The notes: a model not told the origin generated them from the sequence alone. Positions 25,035 through 38,974 are shown, counted from the first letter of the stretch. The stretch is DNA of 64,000 nucleotides from Numida meleagris (GCF_002078875.1 NC_034415.1:15607778-15671777), one strand, 5' to 3'. Numbers and translations: made by a program.

Positions 25035-26435
25035 TTGGAAGTAAGGTGTCAGGTAGTGAGGAGCCCTTGGGTCAGACAAAGACATCTGCTAGGAATGTCA
25101 GCAATACAAAGGTAACCCTTTATCCAATGGTAAATGATAGGACAGAAATTACAGCTAACCTGGAGGGAGAAAGGTTGCAGAGGCATGTTTGAGGGAAGTA
25201 ACAATGTGTCAGACTAATGAATGAACTAAAAGTAGACATATTGCCAAAAATAATATCTATATACCAATGAGAGACTTAAAGTCAGAAATAGGTGAACTGT
25301 GTGCCTGGGGTGGGAGAGGACTGACCTTCACAAAGTGTAACTCAAACAGGATGAGATGTATGCAGTATTGAAGTACATAATTATTGGTTGGTCAGAACAG
25401 ATCAGACACTGGAGTACTTTGGTACATGTCTGAACTATGTAGAATAGAACAGCTATGAGGACTTTGTGTAGTAGTATTCTAGGTGCTTTTGTGTAGGCAA
25501 GCAAGATAATATTTGAGTATAAAGACATGATAACTTGATGGTGATTTACACTTCCTTTCTTCAAGTACAGTGTTCTTAAATGTTTACAGTGCATTCTGAG
25601 CTTTATTTTTAAGTTGCCATTTTTATTTAGTGATATTCCAATTTATTCTACCTGTTGCTTACTCAAGAAAAAGATGCTGAAAACCTGATTGTTATTACTA
25701 TGGTGTTATGTAGCGTAGGTAGAAATGTGCAGAGACCTACTACATGAGTTTAAAGAAGGGTTAGTGTTAATGAGAATCAGTCCCTGAGTGTGTAGTTGTG
25801 AACAAGATGAAAGAGGTAACAGACTCTAATAAAACAGTAATGGGTTTCATCTAGCTGTATATAAATGGCTGTTTGTGACAATAGGGTAAGGTTCAGAGAA
25901 CCAATTTCTTGACAACTCAGACTTTGAAGATAAGCTGGCTTTAGAATACAAAGAGGTGAGTGTCCTCAGTCATACATGATAAGCATGAAATATGAAACTG
26001 GTCAAACAAAATGTTATGCATCTCATGGCAATGAGTTCTGTATGATAATTATGTGCTTCAGATGATTGAAAAGATCAGGCGTTTTACTGGAGAAGGAGAA
26101 AATTCAAATTTTGTTGAACAGAATATTACATCAATAAGTTAAGACATAAAACTTATAGTCTGTGGCAGGAGCGAAGTGTGTGTGGATGGGGTTCTAAGGG
26201 AATTCTGTTTGTGCTGATTATTCTATAATTTTTCCCCTTTGAATTTTTGTGCTTTCATTTGTAGTAGTGGGTACTGATGCAATAAGATCTGCTGAGGAAC
26301 TGTTTCTTTGCAGTTATGCTTGTATAGGAAGGGAGAAGGGGATGCCACAAGAATATGCTGCTATTCTATGCATTTAAACTATTTCAGAGAGCAAATGTAA
26401 AGTAGCCTTGCTGTAGCCGGCTTTGGGGTTGGCTC

Positions 26436-26498
26436 CTCAGCTGTGTGGGAGAAAGACATGGTGAAGTTATCCTCAGCTCCCAGCCTCCCACAGCTGAG
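26436..26498. repeat. Imperfect inverted repeat (hairpin)
   Basis: CTCAGCTGTGTGGGAG at 26436-26451 pairs with CTCCCACAGCTGAG at 26485-26498, giving 14 pairs with a 2-nt bulge and a 33-nt loop. The stem is shorter than a usual microRNA precursor. Confidence 0.55.
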
Positions 26499-29400
26499 CC
26501 AGCAGTGAATTCTGTGCAGTGAGGAGTCCTAGACAGTTTTCTGCCAGCCCACTGTATTTTTTTTGGCATCTAAAAATTACAAAATTATTTTGAAGGAGAA
26601 GTGCATAAATACATAGTTCCTACTCAAAAGCACTGATTCCTCACACAGTCTATGGCATCTCCAGAGGTGGCAGTCACTGCCAGGTCTGCTGCCCTGGGCT
26701 CCCAGTGCAGCCCCAGACCACAGAGCAGGTGTTTCTGCAGCCCTGCCCTGCATTCAGGGCCACGTGGCCACAAGGTGCTTGGCTCTCCTCATCTCTGTTC
26801 TGCACAGTGAGATAGAAAACTTTTCACAGACTGATGTGAGAGAATCTTACCAACTAAAAATGGCAGTAGATTGCCACTAGTGTTTTTGTCATTTCCAAAG
26901 GTAATGTGTTTAATCCTGTCTTTCACTATTGCTTTACCTGATGGCTGCTGCTGTAGGCACTGTAGTCATCTGGAGTGAAAAGCACAGTAGCCACACTGTA
27001 AGTACTGTGGATTTGAGGAGGAAGAAGAAATTGTTTCTGCGCTGCCTCCTTTTCGTACCTTATATAATGAAAAATAGTCAGTTAATTACCTTCCATGGTT
27101 ACTGCTATTGTAATATGTGCCTGTTTGAAGTGCAGAGATAATCTTCGATTCTGCACTCTTGACTACACTGTTAATGGTTTGAATAGCCACATTTTGTTTA
27201 CATTTTTTGCTTTACAACACTTAGCTATTGTGGTTTTAACATGTAGTAATTCAGTTAATACTGTCTCCATGTAATGCCCTTGCCATTTCGCTCTGCAGTA
27301 TTAAGTGTTGTTTTTCTGGGAAGGTCTTGAAATGTGGGGCATTATGTATGAGTTATGTTAATTTGTTAGGGCAATGAATACATTAATTTCATTAGTAAAT
27401 GGCCTCAAAGCAATAATTACCAGTGTAGGTGTGTCAGAAATGATCATGTTCAGTTTTGCCAGTTAATTATTAAGATTTTGTTCTAAGGGACCAAGATTTG
27501 ACATCCAGCTTCAATTTAGCCATAAATAAGAGTCTGAAGTATATCAGGCTGAAGAAATCTAGCCAAGAACTTGTTTTGCTCTTAGAAATTTTTGTTTTAT
27601 CCAATTGTGCCTGCCAATAAAATGCCAAAATAATTAGTGTCAGTGATATGAAGCTTATACTACCTCCCAAAAAGGCACATCATAATGAAAATAGCAATCG
27701 CACTTTCTCATTACTCTCATCTTGCCTTATGTTACAGAATGTTGAATTACTCAATGATAGTTTTACTTGCTAGTGCAGTACTTGAAATGGCTTCAGTTTA
27801 TCATTAAAGCTGAAGGTTTGTTAATGTTATTTTTTCTTAATTAAGTTTATTTCTAATGGTCTAATTAGGTTTCTAAGTTATATCTGTGCACTTTTTTAAC
27901 TTTACATGGCCAATACTGTGAAGGAGACAAACAGAGGCACCTGTGCACCAGAATTAATTTCCATATGCGTGACCCTATTTTAAGTACAGTGACCTGTTGA
28001 GGCTACCTAATAAACCACTGCTCAGTAATACTGTGCTTTTAAACACCTTCTAAGTTTCCCTAGGAAAAATACACTTGTAAAATTGTGTATTTGAACTGAG
28101 ATATGTTTATCAATTATTAAAATGATAACAGTTCTCCAGTGTTTTAGTTTGTGGTCTGCTTTGTAAAATGGAGACATATGGAGAGAAGGACAGAGATCCT
28201 CTCTTCTCTTTGTTGAAGTTATAGCTTCTTCAAAATATATTCTAAATGCAAGGCAGAACATTTCAGACAACTATAGAATAATGCTGTAAAAATAAATAAA
28301 ATAAAGGGTGATAGCTATTTACTGTCTTTTAGTTAATTCATCAACATTCTACGCTACTCAGCTGGATCTCAGGAAAATACACCACATGTAGAAACAAAGG
28401 GCATACAGGGCTTCCTGCATCTCCCATCAGTGGAGGTGGATAACAGCCTGTTGGAGTGGCTACTTCATGAAATACGTTTTATCTTGAGTGTAGGACTCCA
28501 GCTAAGCTCACCAGATTCAGAGCAGAGGTCATCATTCATCCAGTCCAAGGACCATATAATCTGCAGATTTTTCTTCTTGACCTTATTTCATAATCAGAAG
28601 TAGAGCTGGTGAATAGTGACATTACATCCAGCTTCTTAGATTTACAGGTACAAAGAGTGGGTGTCTAATTGTGGCTTTCTTCTTTTGCATGATTGATAAC
28701 TTTCCATTAATTGAGCTGATCTTCAGTTTGCTTTGGGACAGATATAAGCAAATGCAACTGATCTCACAGTGAATTCTGGCATGTGTATGGGCAGCCTGGT
28801 TAATTTTGGTTTCTTCTTGTTGATCTTCTAACCGTGCAGTGAAAAACAAGAATGGTGGGTGATGTTATTACAGTCATCGCAGGCCCAAGGTGCCAATCCT
28901 TTTGCAGTTTCTAGGTGGCTTTTATTCTGCACAGTAGTGTGTTTTTCTAAGCTGTTCCCGTATTTGTATAGGGACTGAGAAACCAATGGATTGAGTTCCC
29001 TTCTGTCTCAAATTGTGCCCTTTTCCCAAGATATTGTGAGAAAATGAGTCTTCCTTGTGTTTACTAGGCAATTAAGTGGAATGTATTGACCCTTAGTGTT
29101 CAAACATATCTAGAGTGGTGCAAATCTATCAGAAGAATTTAGGATTACTGTTCACCATCGAGATTCTGGAATATGAAGCAAAATGTAGACAAAATCCCTT
29201 CTTATATTTTATTCCTGAAAGATAAATCTCATGGGAAATACAGTTTTGTAAAAAGCTGTCAGTAGTAAAGAATCTTTCTTTTTACCCGATGATCAAACAC
29301 CCTAGTCTTTCAGAGAATAGGTTGCCATAAAGTCTGTTACTTACCTCCGTATTTTTGTTTTTTTGGTTGGTTTAAATCTTTGTTGTTATTAGTATTAAGC

Positions 29401-32400
29401 TTAGGCATGTAAGGATCGCTTTAATATTTATGGCACTTTAATAAAAGTTTAGTGATGTAAAGGAGCTGGTTGCAAAGATGTTCTTTTGCACGTAAGTCCC
29501 ACTAGAAACTCATTTACTTACAGAATCAAATGCTAAGTAAAATAAACAGCTTGGCTTTCTACTGACATTTTATAGCCACCTTAAGGAAAAGGTGGGGAGG
29601 GGGACTGTGTTGCCATGTGGGTTTAATTCATGAACTTCCACTCAAAGTGCTCAAAGGCAATACAGTAGTTGAGCCAACTTTCCCTGCTAAATCACAAAAG
29701 AGTGTTTTTTTTTCCCCAAATACAGGGGATCAACTGCAGCTGCAAAGAGGAAATTTAGAATTATCATCATACCAGTATCAGAAGGTCCTTTATATTTATA
29801 GCTTCATAAAAGTTCACAGCTAGAATATTTGCTGCCAACTCATAAAAGAACTAATGAAACTATCTGCAGTTTTTTTCATGGACAGTGGTTTCTTAATCCC
29901 TTAAATCCTGATGAATTCTTATATTCAGAACATTTGCAAAAGAGGAGGGTAAAGAACTTCTTGTTGCTTTCTTAGGGTAGGTCACACTTAAACTTGTTAC
30001 AGGACAAACTGCTGCAGTTTTACTTGGGTCATATTGCCATATTCCAAATGTACCTGCTAGCACTAAGAATTTTTTGTGATGGTATTCAGTGAAAAAGAAA
30101 AAAGTTATAACAGTATTCTGCTTTTGTGAAGGTAAATTGCTGTATTGTTTGGATAAAGTTAAGAATGTGATTTAGAATCATAACAATGGTTAATTGCTTC
30201 AACATTAAAAAAAACTGTAATTAAGCAGTAAGTTTCTTTCAGATAAGTAATATTAGGCAGTAATGAAAACCTCGTGTTTTAATGTACCTCAAAGGATGCT
30301 CTTACTCAATAATTCAGAAGTTCTCTGTGCTTTTGTGACTAAAAGCAGAAAGATTTTTATTTACATTCCTAAAAGTATGGAAATTGTATCAATATTTTCT
30401 CTCCAGCTGCTGTGGAAAAACCAGTTTCCAAAAGAAAAGCTGGTAATTGCAATGAATTAGATGAATATTTCTCAGATCTCAAGATAACATGAATTTGGGT
30501 GATTCTTCCCATTATTGATCATCATCTCCACTTCTTCTGGGTGTAGCAATGATTTTAACATCAAGGCTGCTCTGAAATTGTCATTTATAGGAGATTATTC
30601 TGTTCCTTCTTCCTTGCAACCTCATCTAGTTGAAAAGATTCTCTCCCAGGGAAAACATATACTGTTTGAAGTTCCATGGTTTATCTTAATATACATTTTT
30701 TTTTAAGTTAAACATGGAAATGTCTGTGAAATCTTAGATAGAAACGTTCTGGGTTTTAACAGTAAGAGTGACATTTAGTGTCACCAGAATAGAGAAGGCA
30801 TGTTTCAAAAACAAAATGTTTCCAATGGTATTACTGCAAAAGGGTTTGCCTCTTTGAAAAAGAAGCTTCCATAGTTAAAGGAACTAAACCAAAGTCATAG
30901 CATCACTCTAATTTTATATCTGAACATACATTCCTTTAAAAGTAAAATCTGAGTTGTTACTTGCTTAAGTATGGCACTTGTAACAAGGAGAAAATCACAA
31001 TGAATTCTAAAGCTCTGTAAAGAGCAGTGTCTCTTATGAACTGCACTGAGTTGAGTGCAAAGTGTTTCAGCAGAGGAGAAGCTCCATTATTTTCACCATG
31101 CTGGTTCTTTAGCTTTTTTGAGCTTGTGAACAACTATTTATATAATTGTGGAAACTTACTGTTTTTTTCTGCCGAAGAGTAATAGTGCTGTGAAACACAA
31201 TCTCTTCCATAGCTGTGAGAGAGACACCTAACAGAACTGAACCATTTCCATTCTGGCTGTCCTCTCAACCCAAGCCATTTTATCATTTTTGCATGTCGTG
31301 TGCCTCAAGCTGTGAAGCTATTTGTTGAACTAGGCCATGTTACTTCTTGAGAGGAAGACAAATGTTCCGTATTATCCTTAATTTCCATATAATTGTTTTA
31401 ATCTTTGTTTTATAATAAATGTATAAAAGTGCCCTGGGGCTACCTCTTTGTTTGGTATTGTAGGTGTCTCATTTAGAGTTTGAGCAGGATGGAAATGTTC
31501 AGGTCTGCTTTTTCTTCCATTCACCTGAATGGTTCACAAGACACACTCCAAAAATCAGCCATTCGCACTGCAAAACTCTACCTCTGCATGTGAAACATGC
31601 AGGGCTGCATTTCCCATCCATCTCATTTTGGATATGTTTAGCAAAACAGATTAGGACTACTGGCAGCTTTGGCTGGAGAGATGTGCTCCTGCCAGCTCCA
31701 TGGAACTTTTGGCTGTCTTTGGGGGATTGCATGTTTTAAGCTAAAAGGAAATGGAAGGAGTAAGGTAAGAAGGAACATCGTACCTGAGCCTTAGCATTTT
31801 CCTGTCTTGCATTTTGACTGCACGTTTATTCAAAAAGCCTGAACAAGCAGTCTTAGGTAAAGAAAATGACAATGTGCAGAACTGCTGGTAGGGTAAAGAT
31901 TTATGGGAAATGACACAGGAGTCCTGTATGGATTCTTTTTGGTTTGGCACTCTACGTAGATGTTTTATGCCCAGTTAATGACAACCTGTCTCTCTCAGAT
32001 CCTGGTGGCCAGCTGTCCTCAGCCTTCACTGACTCCTTAATTCCTATTTGCATTTTCAGCTGTCTTTGTTTAAGGATGGTTACATCCAGATGCTCCATCC
32101 ATACACCTGAACTTTGCTCACACAGGCTACAGGTGGAATTCCCTTTAGAGTCCCCAGCCAAGGAGCATACTTCAATTCCTCCACAGCAGTCAGATAATTA
32201 GAGAATTAGCAGAGCTTAAATCAAAGTGGAGAAAGGTTCCAGAGTTTTCCTGTTTCACTCTGTAGAAGTTAGAATGGTGACAACCTATCTGAAACACAAC
32301 AGAACATCATAATCTCATTGTAAAACATCTGTGGGATGCCATAAAAAGCCTAGAGATAACGTAGTATCGTGCAGTATCTTTCCATAAAGGTATTCTAGTT

Positions 32401-33630
32401 TGTTTTTGATGGCGAGTTGTAGAATTGCTGAAATTAGTGGAGTGAAAGGCTTTTCTGTGCCTGTCTAACAGAACTGAGAAGTATGAAATCTTCAGATAGC
32501 TCTTTTACAAGCTGTTTTCAAGCCTGAAATAGAGCCTAGTCTTGAGGGGATGAGAAACAAGCATCCTGATTTCACCAGATGTTAGTGTTTAGTTCTGTGG
32601 TCCCTTTAATAACAAGCCTAGTGAAAAAAGGGAAAGTCGAATGAATACAATTTTTGACACTTTGTTTATTAGCATTTTATCTAGGCTAGTAGTAAATGAA
32701 TAGACTTGTCAGCAGAAATCTCTTGGTGAAACAAATAAAGAATCTTAATAGGCAGGGAGAACAGAACTAACAGCAAATTGCTCACAAAGAGCCCTAATTT
32801 ATTGGTTTCCTTTTTGTGAAGATTCTTTTCTGGATTCTGGCTTTGCCAGAAGAAACGGCTGAATGATGACATGGATTCTCAGAAAGAAACTATGCTGTAG
32901 GAAAGGGGAAGACTGAGGGAAGTCTATTGCTATTAATGCTTTCCTCAAAATTTCATACCAAAAAGTAAAAAGTTTTCTTAGTTTGGTTTCAGTGAACTGG
33001 CCAAGGCTGCATTTATGCAAATGCTGTGAAGCCTGATTCCTCTTGTCAGTGATGGGCTGCAGTACAGGAGCAAGTGAGAGCTTCTCTGGGTCACTGCTGC
33101 ACAAATTGTGCAGAGCCCTGTGTCCCTATGCAGCTTCAAGGGGCTGCTTCTGGCTTACTGCACATACCCTTGCCACTGACACCACACTGTTCTCTGGGTC
33201 AGGAGAGTTACTGGGAGGTATGGCAGAGCTTCGCTTCCTCTTTCCCTCCAAGCATGGTCAAGCTGTTCCCTCAGATAAGGGAAGAAGTTGCAAGTGCCAG
33301 GGTTAAAAATAAGAGATTCCTTTGGAGTATGCTCAGCATTTACAAGTTGGACATCTATTTTGTTACTGGCTATGCAGTCAACGGTAAGCACAAATGTACA
33401 GCGTACAGTAGAACATGTCTGTCTCAATAGAAATGTATTGTCTCCTTCACATTTCTCTTTCTACAGGTACAGGTAGAGACTGTATCTGCAGGACTGTTCA
33501 ACCAGCTGTTGTGCTGGAGATTGTCTCAATGCAAATTGATTTTTGTTAAGATTACTAAAACCTTCCTGACTCAACCCATTCAGCCTTCAGTTTTATGTTG
33601 GTAGTAACAGAGAAAGTGCTGTGTTTTCCC

Positions 33631-33644
33631 AAAAAAAAAAAAAA
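33631..33644. repeat. A14 homopolymer
   Basis: Fourteen A residues after TTTTCCC. No retroposed body is visible before it. Confidence 0.8.
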
Positions 33645-34067
33645 GAATTGCTGAGTGACCTCAGGGTAGGTTCATCCTTTTACTACTTGCCTTGCCTTGG
33701 ATAAAGAGGCACAGAATGTAATGATGCATCTTTAAAAATGTTTGAAATCAAGATGGAAAAAGGTGGAAGTGAAGTAGAATAGGACAGACTAAGTAATTTT
33801 ATGGAGAAAAAGAAATTGTTTCTTTGAATTAGATTTCCTTTTCCATTGTTAAACCCTGAGCCTTTACTTCTGTAACCTAACTCTGTCAGTGCCTAATTCT
33901 AAAGTGGGCCCCCAAAAAAATTGAGGAAGAGAAAAATGCAGAAATATGGCCATCTAGAAGTTAAAATATTTTTGATTCAGTACTTTATTGGTATTTTTAA
34001 TATTTTATTCTATTGCAAACAATCCTGGATTTCTGATGGAATGAAGAATTAAATAATGTAAAAAGAT

Positions 34068-34077
34068 GGGGGGGGGG
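34068..34077. repeat. G10 homopolymer
   Basis: Ten G residues in an otherwise AT-rich context. Confidence 0.8.
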
Positions 34078-37000
34078 AGTAGAACTGGTTCAATTAGGTA
34101 CACTAATTGTATGCTGTTTGTTTTTTCTCCTTTAACTATGTTTCTAAGATGAATTCCTTCTGTAAATCTACCACTATAACTCCTGTTCCAATAAAATCTT
34201 GTTAAGCTTTCTATCCTGCTGGAGGTACAACCTTAGAAAACTAAACAACTGGTGGCAACTCAGGAAATGTAGTTTCTCCTGCCTTTCACATTTTTATTAT
34301 TATTTTTGTCTTAGGACTGAGAGAAGAGTGACAAGACTTCAAGAATATTGTTTAACAAGGCTGTAGCTTTACATGATGTTTCAAGGAACTATCTGACAAT
34401 AATTCATCCAGCACAGGTCATCCATCCTACTGTAATCCACTTTGCAAAGGGCCCCTGTCAGCTCTCTACCTCATTAACCAGGCACAGCACCATTGCTGAG
34501 ACTTCACTGCTCTCTCCTCACGCAAAGCAGAGGGGATTGACTCCTCACTGTTTAAGGGATTCAGAGCTTCAGGCTGTTCTTCAGCAGCTCCTTTTAGTAG
34601 ATGCTTTCCTATGCAATTCTGGCTTTCTAAGTGGACAAGAAGCTGTTTTAAGAAATTCTCTATGAATAGGAATTTGCTGAACTGCACCTCTTGCTTTCTC
34701 CTCCCCAAAGAGGAGAGAAAAAGGATAAAATGAAATGTTTGTCACATTTGCTCACCCTGAAGGTGCTTCTCTTCTCAGGTCCACAGAGACTGTGTGCTGA
34801 GGGTTCTGAAGTGCAGTACCTTTATTATGCCAAAGCTACTGTAACTTCAAGAGCTGGATTTCCAGATAGAAATTGGAGATATGAGGCAAGGTTTACAAGC
34901 TCTTTTGAGCTATTTTATTTTATTTGGAGGTGGGAGAGTGGGAGCTAAGAATGGGAAGAGGAAAAAAGGCTTAGTGTGTACTGGGTTGGGATTTCTGTTA
35001 GAACACAAGGAGAGAACACTATTAGTTCTGGTACTTCATAGTGATAATTTTGAAGCTGCCAAAGACTTTGAGCTAAGAAAGCTTTTCCATTTCTTACGCC
35101 GCCAGAATGGGTTGTAACTTTCTCAAGCCTTTGCATACCGCTTTGAAAACTGGATATCTTCAAAATATTTTTTGTTGTTGGTTTTTTTTGGGCAATAATT
35201 TTAATAAAGTTTACTATTAAGGCAACATTGTTTATCCACATTAACATCAAATTAATTTCATATTACTAAATGGATATAAAACATTTAGTTCCTCTCTATA
35301 AATCCATCTCTATAGTTTAATTAAAAATAGGCTTTTATACCAACTCCCACACACATTTCTCAGTTTCTTCTGACAGAAAAGAAAAATCTGAATGAAATAT
35401 TCAAATCTTGTACTTTTTTTTTGCTTGGATGCTTGTTTTGATGTGGAAATACATCAAGCTCAGATTCAAGAATTTGCTTTCTCAAACTGCTTTTCATAAT
35501 ATTCTATCAGATAGTCTTAATTTTCTGAGTGACATCATCTTTTCAAGCTGTCCTTAGACTGGGCTGCAATCTTTGCATACTCAAGGTTGAAGTACATAGC
35601 TTAGCAGTGTTTCTTGTTGCGTATGGGATTATTTTTCATTTCTCAGTGAATCCAGGAAACAAGTCCTTACAAACAGATTTGCTTGGCCCTTGAGGTGGCT
35701 TTGCTCTCCTTTTTTTTAAATCAGAAAGGATTTCACTGACGTGTTCTAAAATACACTGTGACATAAGCAAGTGGTGTTTACTATACATATTAGACATAAT
35801 TTCCTTTTCTTGCGGGCATGTGATGTAGATTTTTTTCAATGAGAAAGGGATGATTTAAATTTAAACTGCATAGTAGATGGACATGGATAGATTATCATTA
35901 GAAATGGGTTGAGGGGGAAGGCTTTTGACTCAAGTAGGCTGCCAGCAATGTGCTGTTTTCTTTTAAATTACCCAGCGAGAAGAGGCTGCATTGGAAGAGA
36001 TGCTGTGGTGGGTGTCTCTGGAAGAGCTGTGAAAGTCAGTTACTGGGTATTTGCAAGTTACTGAGTTAGCAGTACTTCCTACTAGTACTAACGCAAACAG
36101 CCTGGCAGGCTGATTTCACATTTCTGTTCTCTGTTTTTCTTGTCCCTTAATCTAACCACAACTAATTGAATCAAAACCTAGAAGTGAAGCAGTCTAGTTT
36201 CATCACTGTACATACGCAGACTTGTTGAAGCACATCCAAGTTATGATGCTGTCTCTCCCTTCCATTTTTACCACTGACTTATTGCTTTTGTCAATAGTCA
36301 GTGTCTCTCCACAGGAGAGCCTCCTCAGGTCACTGTTTGCACCTGTTCCATGCTCAGATGCTGTTTCTCTGCTTTCCCCAAACCTCCTGTAAAGCTGGTG
36401 CATTCTCCTTTCAGATCTTGAGCAGCCTTAGACAATAATTACAGTGTAACAAATGGAAAAGCATGATCACTTTTTTTAATGTATCAGTAACATTCTGTAG
36501 GAGAAAATCCTATGCTTGACTCCCTGCACATGGGTTTAATTGTTGCAACCCTGGGCACAAAGCCAGGGGGCCTGATTTGCCCTGCAGCCTGGTATATCTC
36601 ATGAGCCCTGGGCCAGGAGGTCCTTGCTGATGCTTGCAGTGGGTGATGCTGGCAGCTGGGTCTGGTGTGACCCCATGGCCTGATCTCACTGCCTGCAATT
36701 TTACTGTGCTGATCAGATGTTCTTTTTTGGTGTATGTCTTCTACATCACATTGTGCTATAGAATGAAAGCCAATCCATACCTTTGCCTAGCTAAGCCATG
36801 CTGAATCTTGCCACCTACTGCCATCTCAGTGGTTGGCCCAGGAAGCACCTTTATGGTGTGGGCAGCAGAGTAGAGTTTCAGCAGCTCAGTCTAACAGTGC
36901 AGCACAGGAAAACCTGCTAAATCTGGTGCTCTTCCTTGCCCGGAGGAGTCTGAATCTGTGAATAGGCGCTTACACAGTGAATGGGAAGTGGAAAGATGCC

Positions 37001-37249
37001 CTAATTTCTTAATTCTTCTATATGAATGATGTAGGTCACAAGGAAAATCTTCTTTATGACCTACAATATTGGGATTGTATCTATTTCAGAGCTCATTAAG
37101 TTCTGATAACTAAGGTGGTTTAATGACATGCTGTACTGTGTGTGGTTTTTTCTTGCAGCCTGTATGTGTGTTTAACTTAATGATGTTTTACACATGTAAT
37201 TCAAATGGTAAATACTGGAAGCAAATTAACTTTTTTCTTCTCAAGCAAA

Positions 37250-38908
37250 GAGCTGGTGACTATTTTGGCCACTGAGGACAATGAAAAGGCTGAGGTTCTC
37301 AATGCCTTTTTTACGTCTGTCTTTAAAAGCCAGACCAGTTGTCCTCAGAGCACTCTACTCTCTGACCTGGAAGTCTCGGATGGGGAGCGAAACAAACCCC
37401 TCATGATACGGGAGGAAATGGTCAGAGACCTACTACTCCACCTGGACTGCCACAAGTCCATGGGGCCGGACGAGATCCACCCAAGAGTACTGAGGGAGCT
37501 GGCAGAAGAGATAGCCGAGCCGCTTTCCATCATCTATCGGCATTCCTGGTCAACTGGAGAGGTCCTAGAAGACTGGAAACTTGCCAACGTGACTCCCATC
37601 TACAAGAAGGGTCGTAAGGAGGATCCGGGGAACTACAGGCCTGTCAGCCTGACCTCGGTGCCAGGGAAGGTTATGGAGCAGATTGTCCTGAGGGAGATCA
37701 CACGGCATTTGCAGGACAACCGGGGGATCAGGCCTACCCAGCATGGGTTTGTGAAGGGCAGGTCCTGCTTGACCAACCTGATCTCCTTCTATGATTGAGT
37801 GACCCGTCTGGTGGATGAGGGAAAGGCTGTTGATGTGGTCTACCTAGTCTTCAGCAAAGCCTTTGACACTGTCTCCCACAGTATTCTCTTGGAGAAGCTG
37901 GCAGCGCGTGGCTTGGACAGGTACACCCTTTGCTGGGTAAGGAGCTGGCTGGAGGGCCGGGCCCAGAGAGTGGTGGTGAATGGAGTTAAATCCAGCTGGC
38001 AACCAGTCATGAGTGGTGTTCCCCAGGGGTCGGTGCTGGGGCCTGTCCTGTTCAATATCTTTATTGATGACCTGGATGAGGGCATTGAGAGCACCCGCAG
38101 TAAGTTTGCAGATGACACCAAGCTGGCAGGAAGTGTTGATCTGCCTGGGGGTAGAGAGGCCCTACAGAGAGATCTGGACAGGCTGGATCTCTGGGCTGAA
38201 GCCAATTGGATGAGGTTCAACAAGACCAAGTGCCGGCTCCTGCACTTTGGCCACAACAACCCCAGGCAATGCTACAGGCTTGGGGCAGAGTGGCTTGAAA
38301 GTTGTATGGAGGAAACGGACCTAGGGGTATTAGTCGATGCTTGGCTGAGCATGAGCCAGCAGTGTGCCCAGGTGGCCAAGAAGGCCGATGGCATCCTGGC
38401 TTGTATCAGAAATAGTATTGCCAGTAGGAGTAGGGAAGTCATTCTCTCTCTGTACTCAGCCCTAGTGAGGCCCCACCTTGAGTACTGTGTCCAGTTTTGG
38501 GCCCCTCACTGCAAGAAAGACATTGAGGCCCTGGAGCGTGTTCAGAGGAGGGCGACGAAGCTGGTGAGGGGTCTGGAGCACAGGCCTTATGAGGAGCGGC
38601 TGAGGGAGCTGGGATTGTTCAGTCTGGAGAAGAGGAGGCTCAGGGGAGACCTCATCGCTCTCTATAGTTACCTGAAGGGAGGTTGTCATGAGCTGGGGGT
38701 CAGCCTCTTCTCTCTTGTAACTAGTGACAGGACGAGGGGGAATGGCTTCAAGTTGCGCCAGGGGAGATTTAGGCTGGACATTAGGAAATACTACTTTTCT
38801 GAAAGAGTGGTCAGGCGCTGGAACGGGCTGCCCAGGGAGGTGGTTGAGTCACTGTCCCTGGAGGTGTTCAAGAAACGTTTAGATATAGCGTTGAGAGACA
38901 TAGTTTAG
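37250..38908 (+). pseudogene. CR1 ORF2 remnant: reverse transcriptase, inactivated
   Basis: This is the C-terminal half of the CR1 ORF2 protein, which copies the element's RNA into DNA at the insertion site. The N-terminal endonuclease domain is missing through 5' truncation. Visible from the start are EKAEVLNAFFTSVF, MGPDEIHPRVLRELA, VTPIYKKG (codon start 37589) and NYRPVSLTS (37631). An in-frame TGA follows SFYD at 37796-37798, where the family normally has a basic residue; a CpG-type change in an arginine codon would explain it. The same frame then continues with [20 protein letters not shown]. The family motif is LDFSKAFD, so the first, catalytic Asp of motif A is Val here (37847-37849). 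The motif B region ([20 protein letters not shown]) and the FADD box (38105-38116) are intact. The C-terminal region ([35 protein letters not shown]) runs to a natural TAG at 38908. The nonsense codon and the lost Asp both argue against activity. Confidence 0.93.
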
Positions 38909-38974
38909 TGGGGTTGTTGGTGGTAGGTGGATGGTTGGACTAGGTGATCTTGTAGGTCTTTTCCAACCTAGCTC

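Larger units (their letters stand above)
22983..37239. other. Long unique non-coding stretch, no gene seen
   Basis: About 14 kb without a supportable exon. The longest frames are 118 codons (33074-33430) and 111 codons (24857-25192). They have no recognisable domain, and the first is overlapped by other frames on both strands. Features seen: A13 at 24076-24088, an imperfect tandem duplication at 24982-25034, an imperfect hairpin at 26436-26498, a TAAT-rich enhancer-like stretch at about 27590-27900, a perfect hairpin at 31584-31602, A14 at 33631-33644 and G10 at 34068-34077. GC-richer patches lie at 26640-26790 and 36540-36690. Confidence 0.5.

Noticed and set aside
28140..28180. Possible MIR core (TTTGTAAAATGGAGACA)
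   Set aside because: The short GTAAAATGG match alone is too common in AT-rich DNA, and flanking MIR blocks are missing.
33646..33715. Possible MIR-like block (GCTGAGTGACCTCAGGGTAGG)
   Set aside because: Only about 15 bases resemble the repeat and the order of following blocks does not fit.
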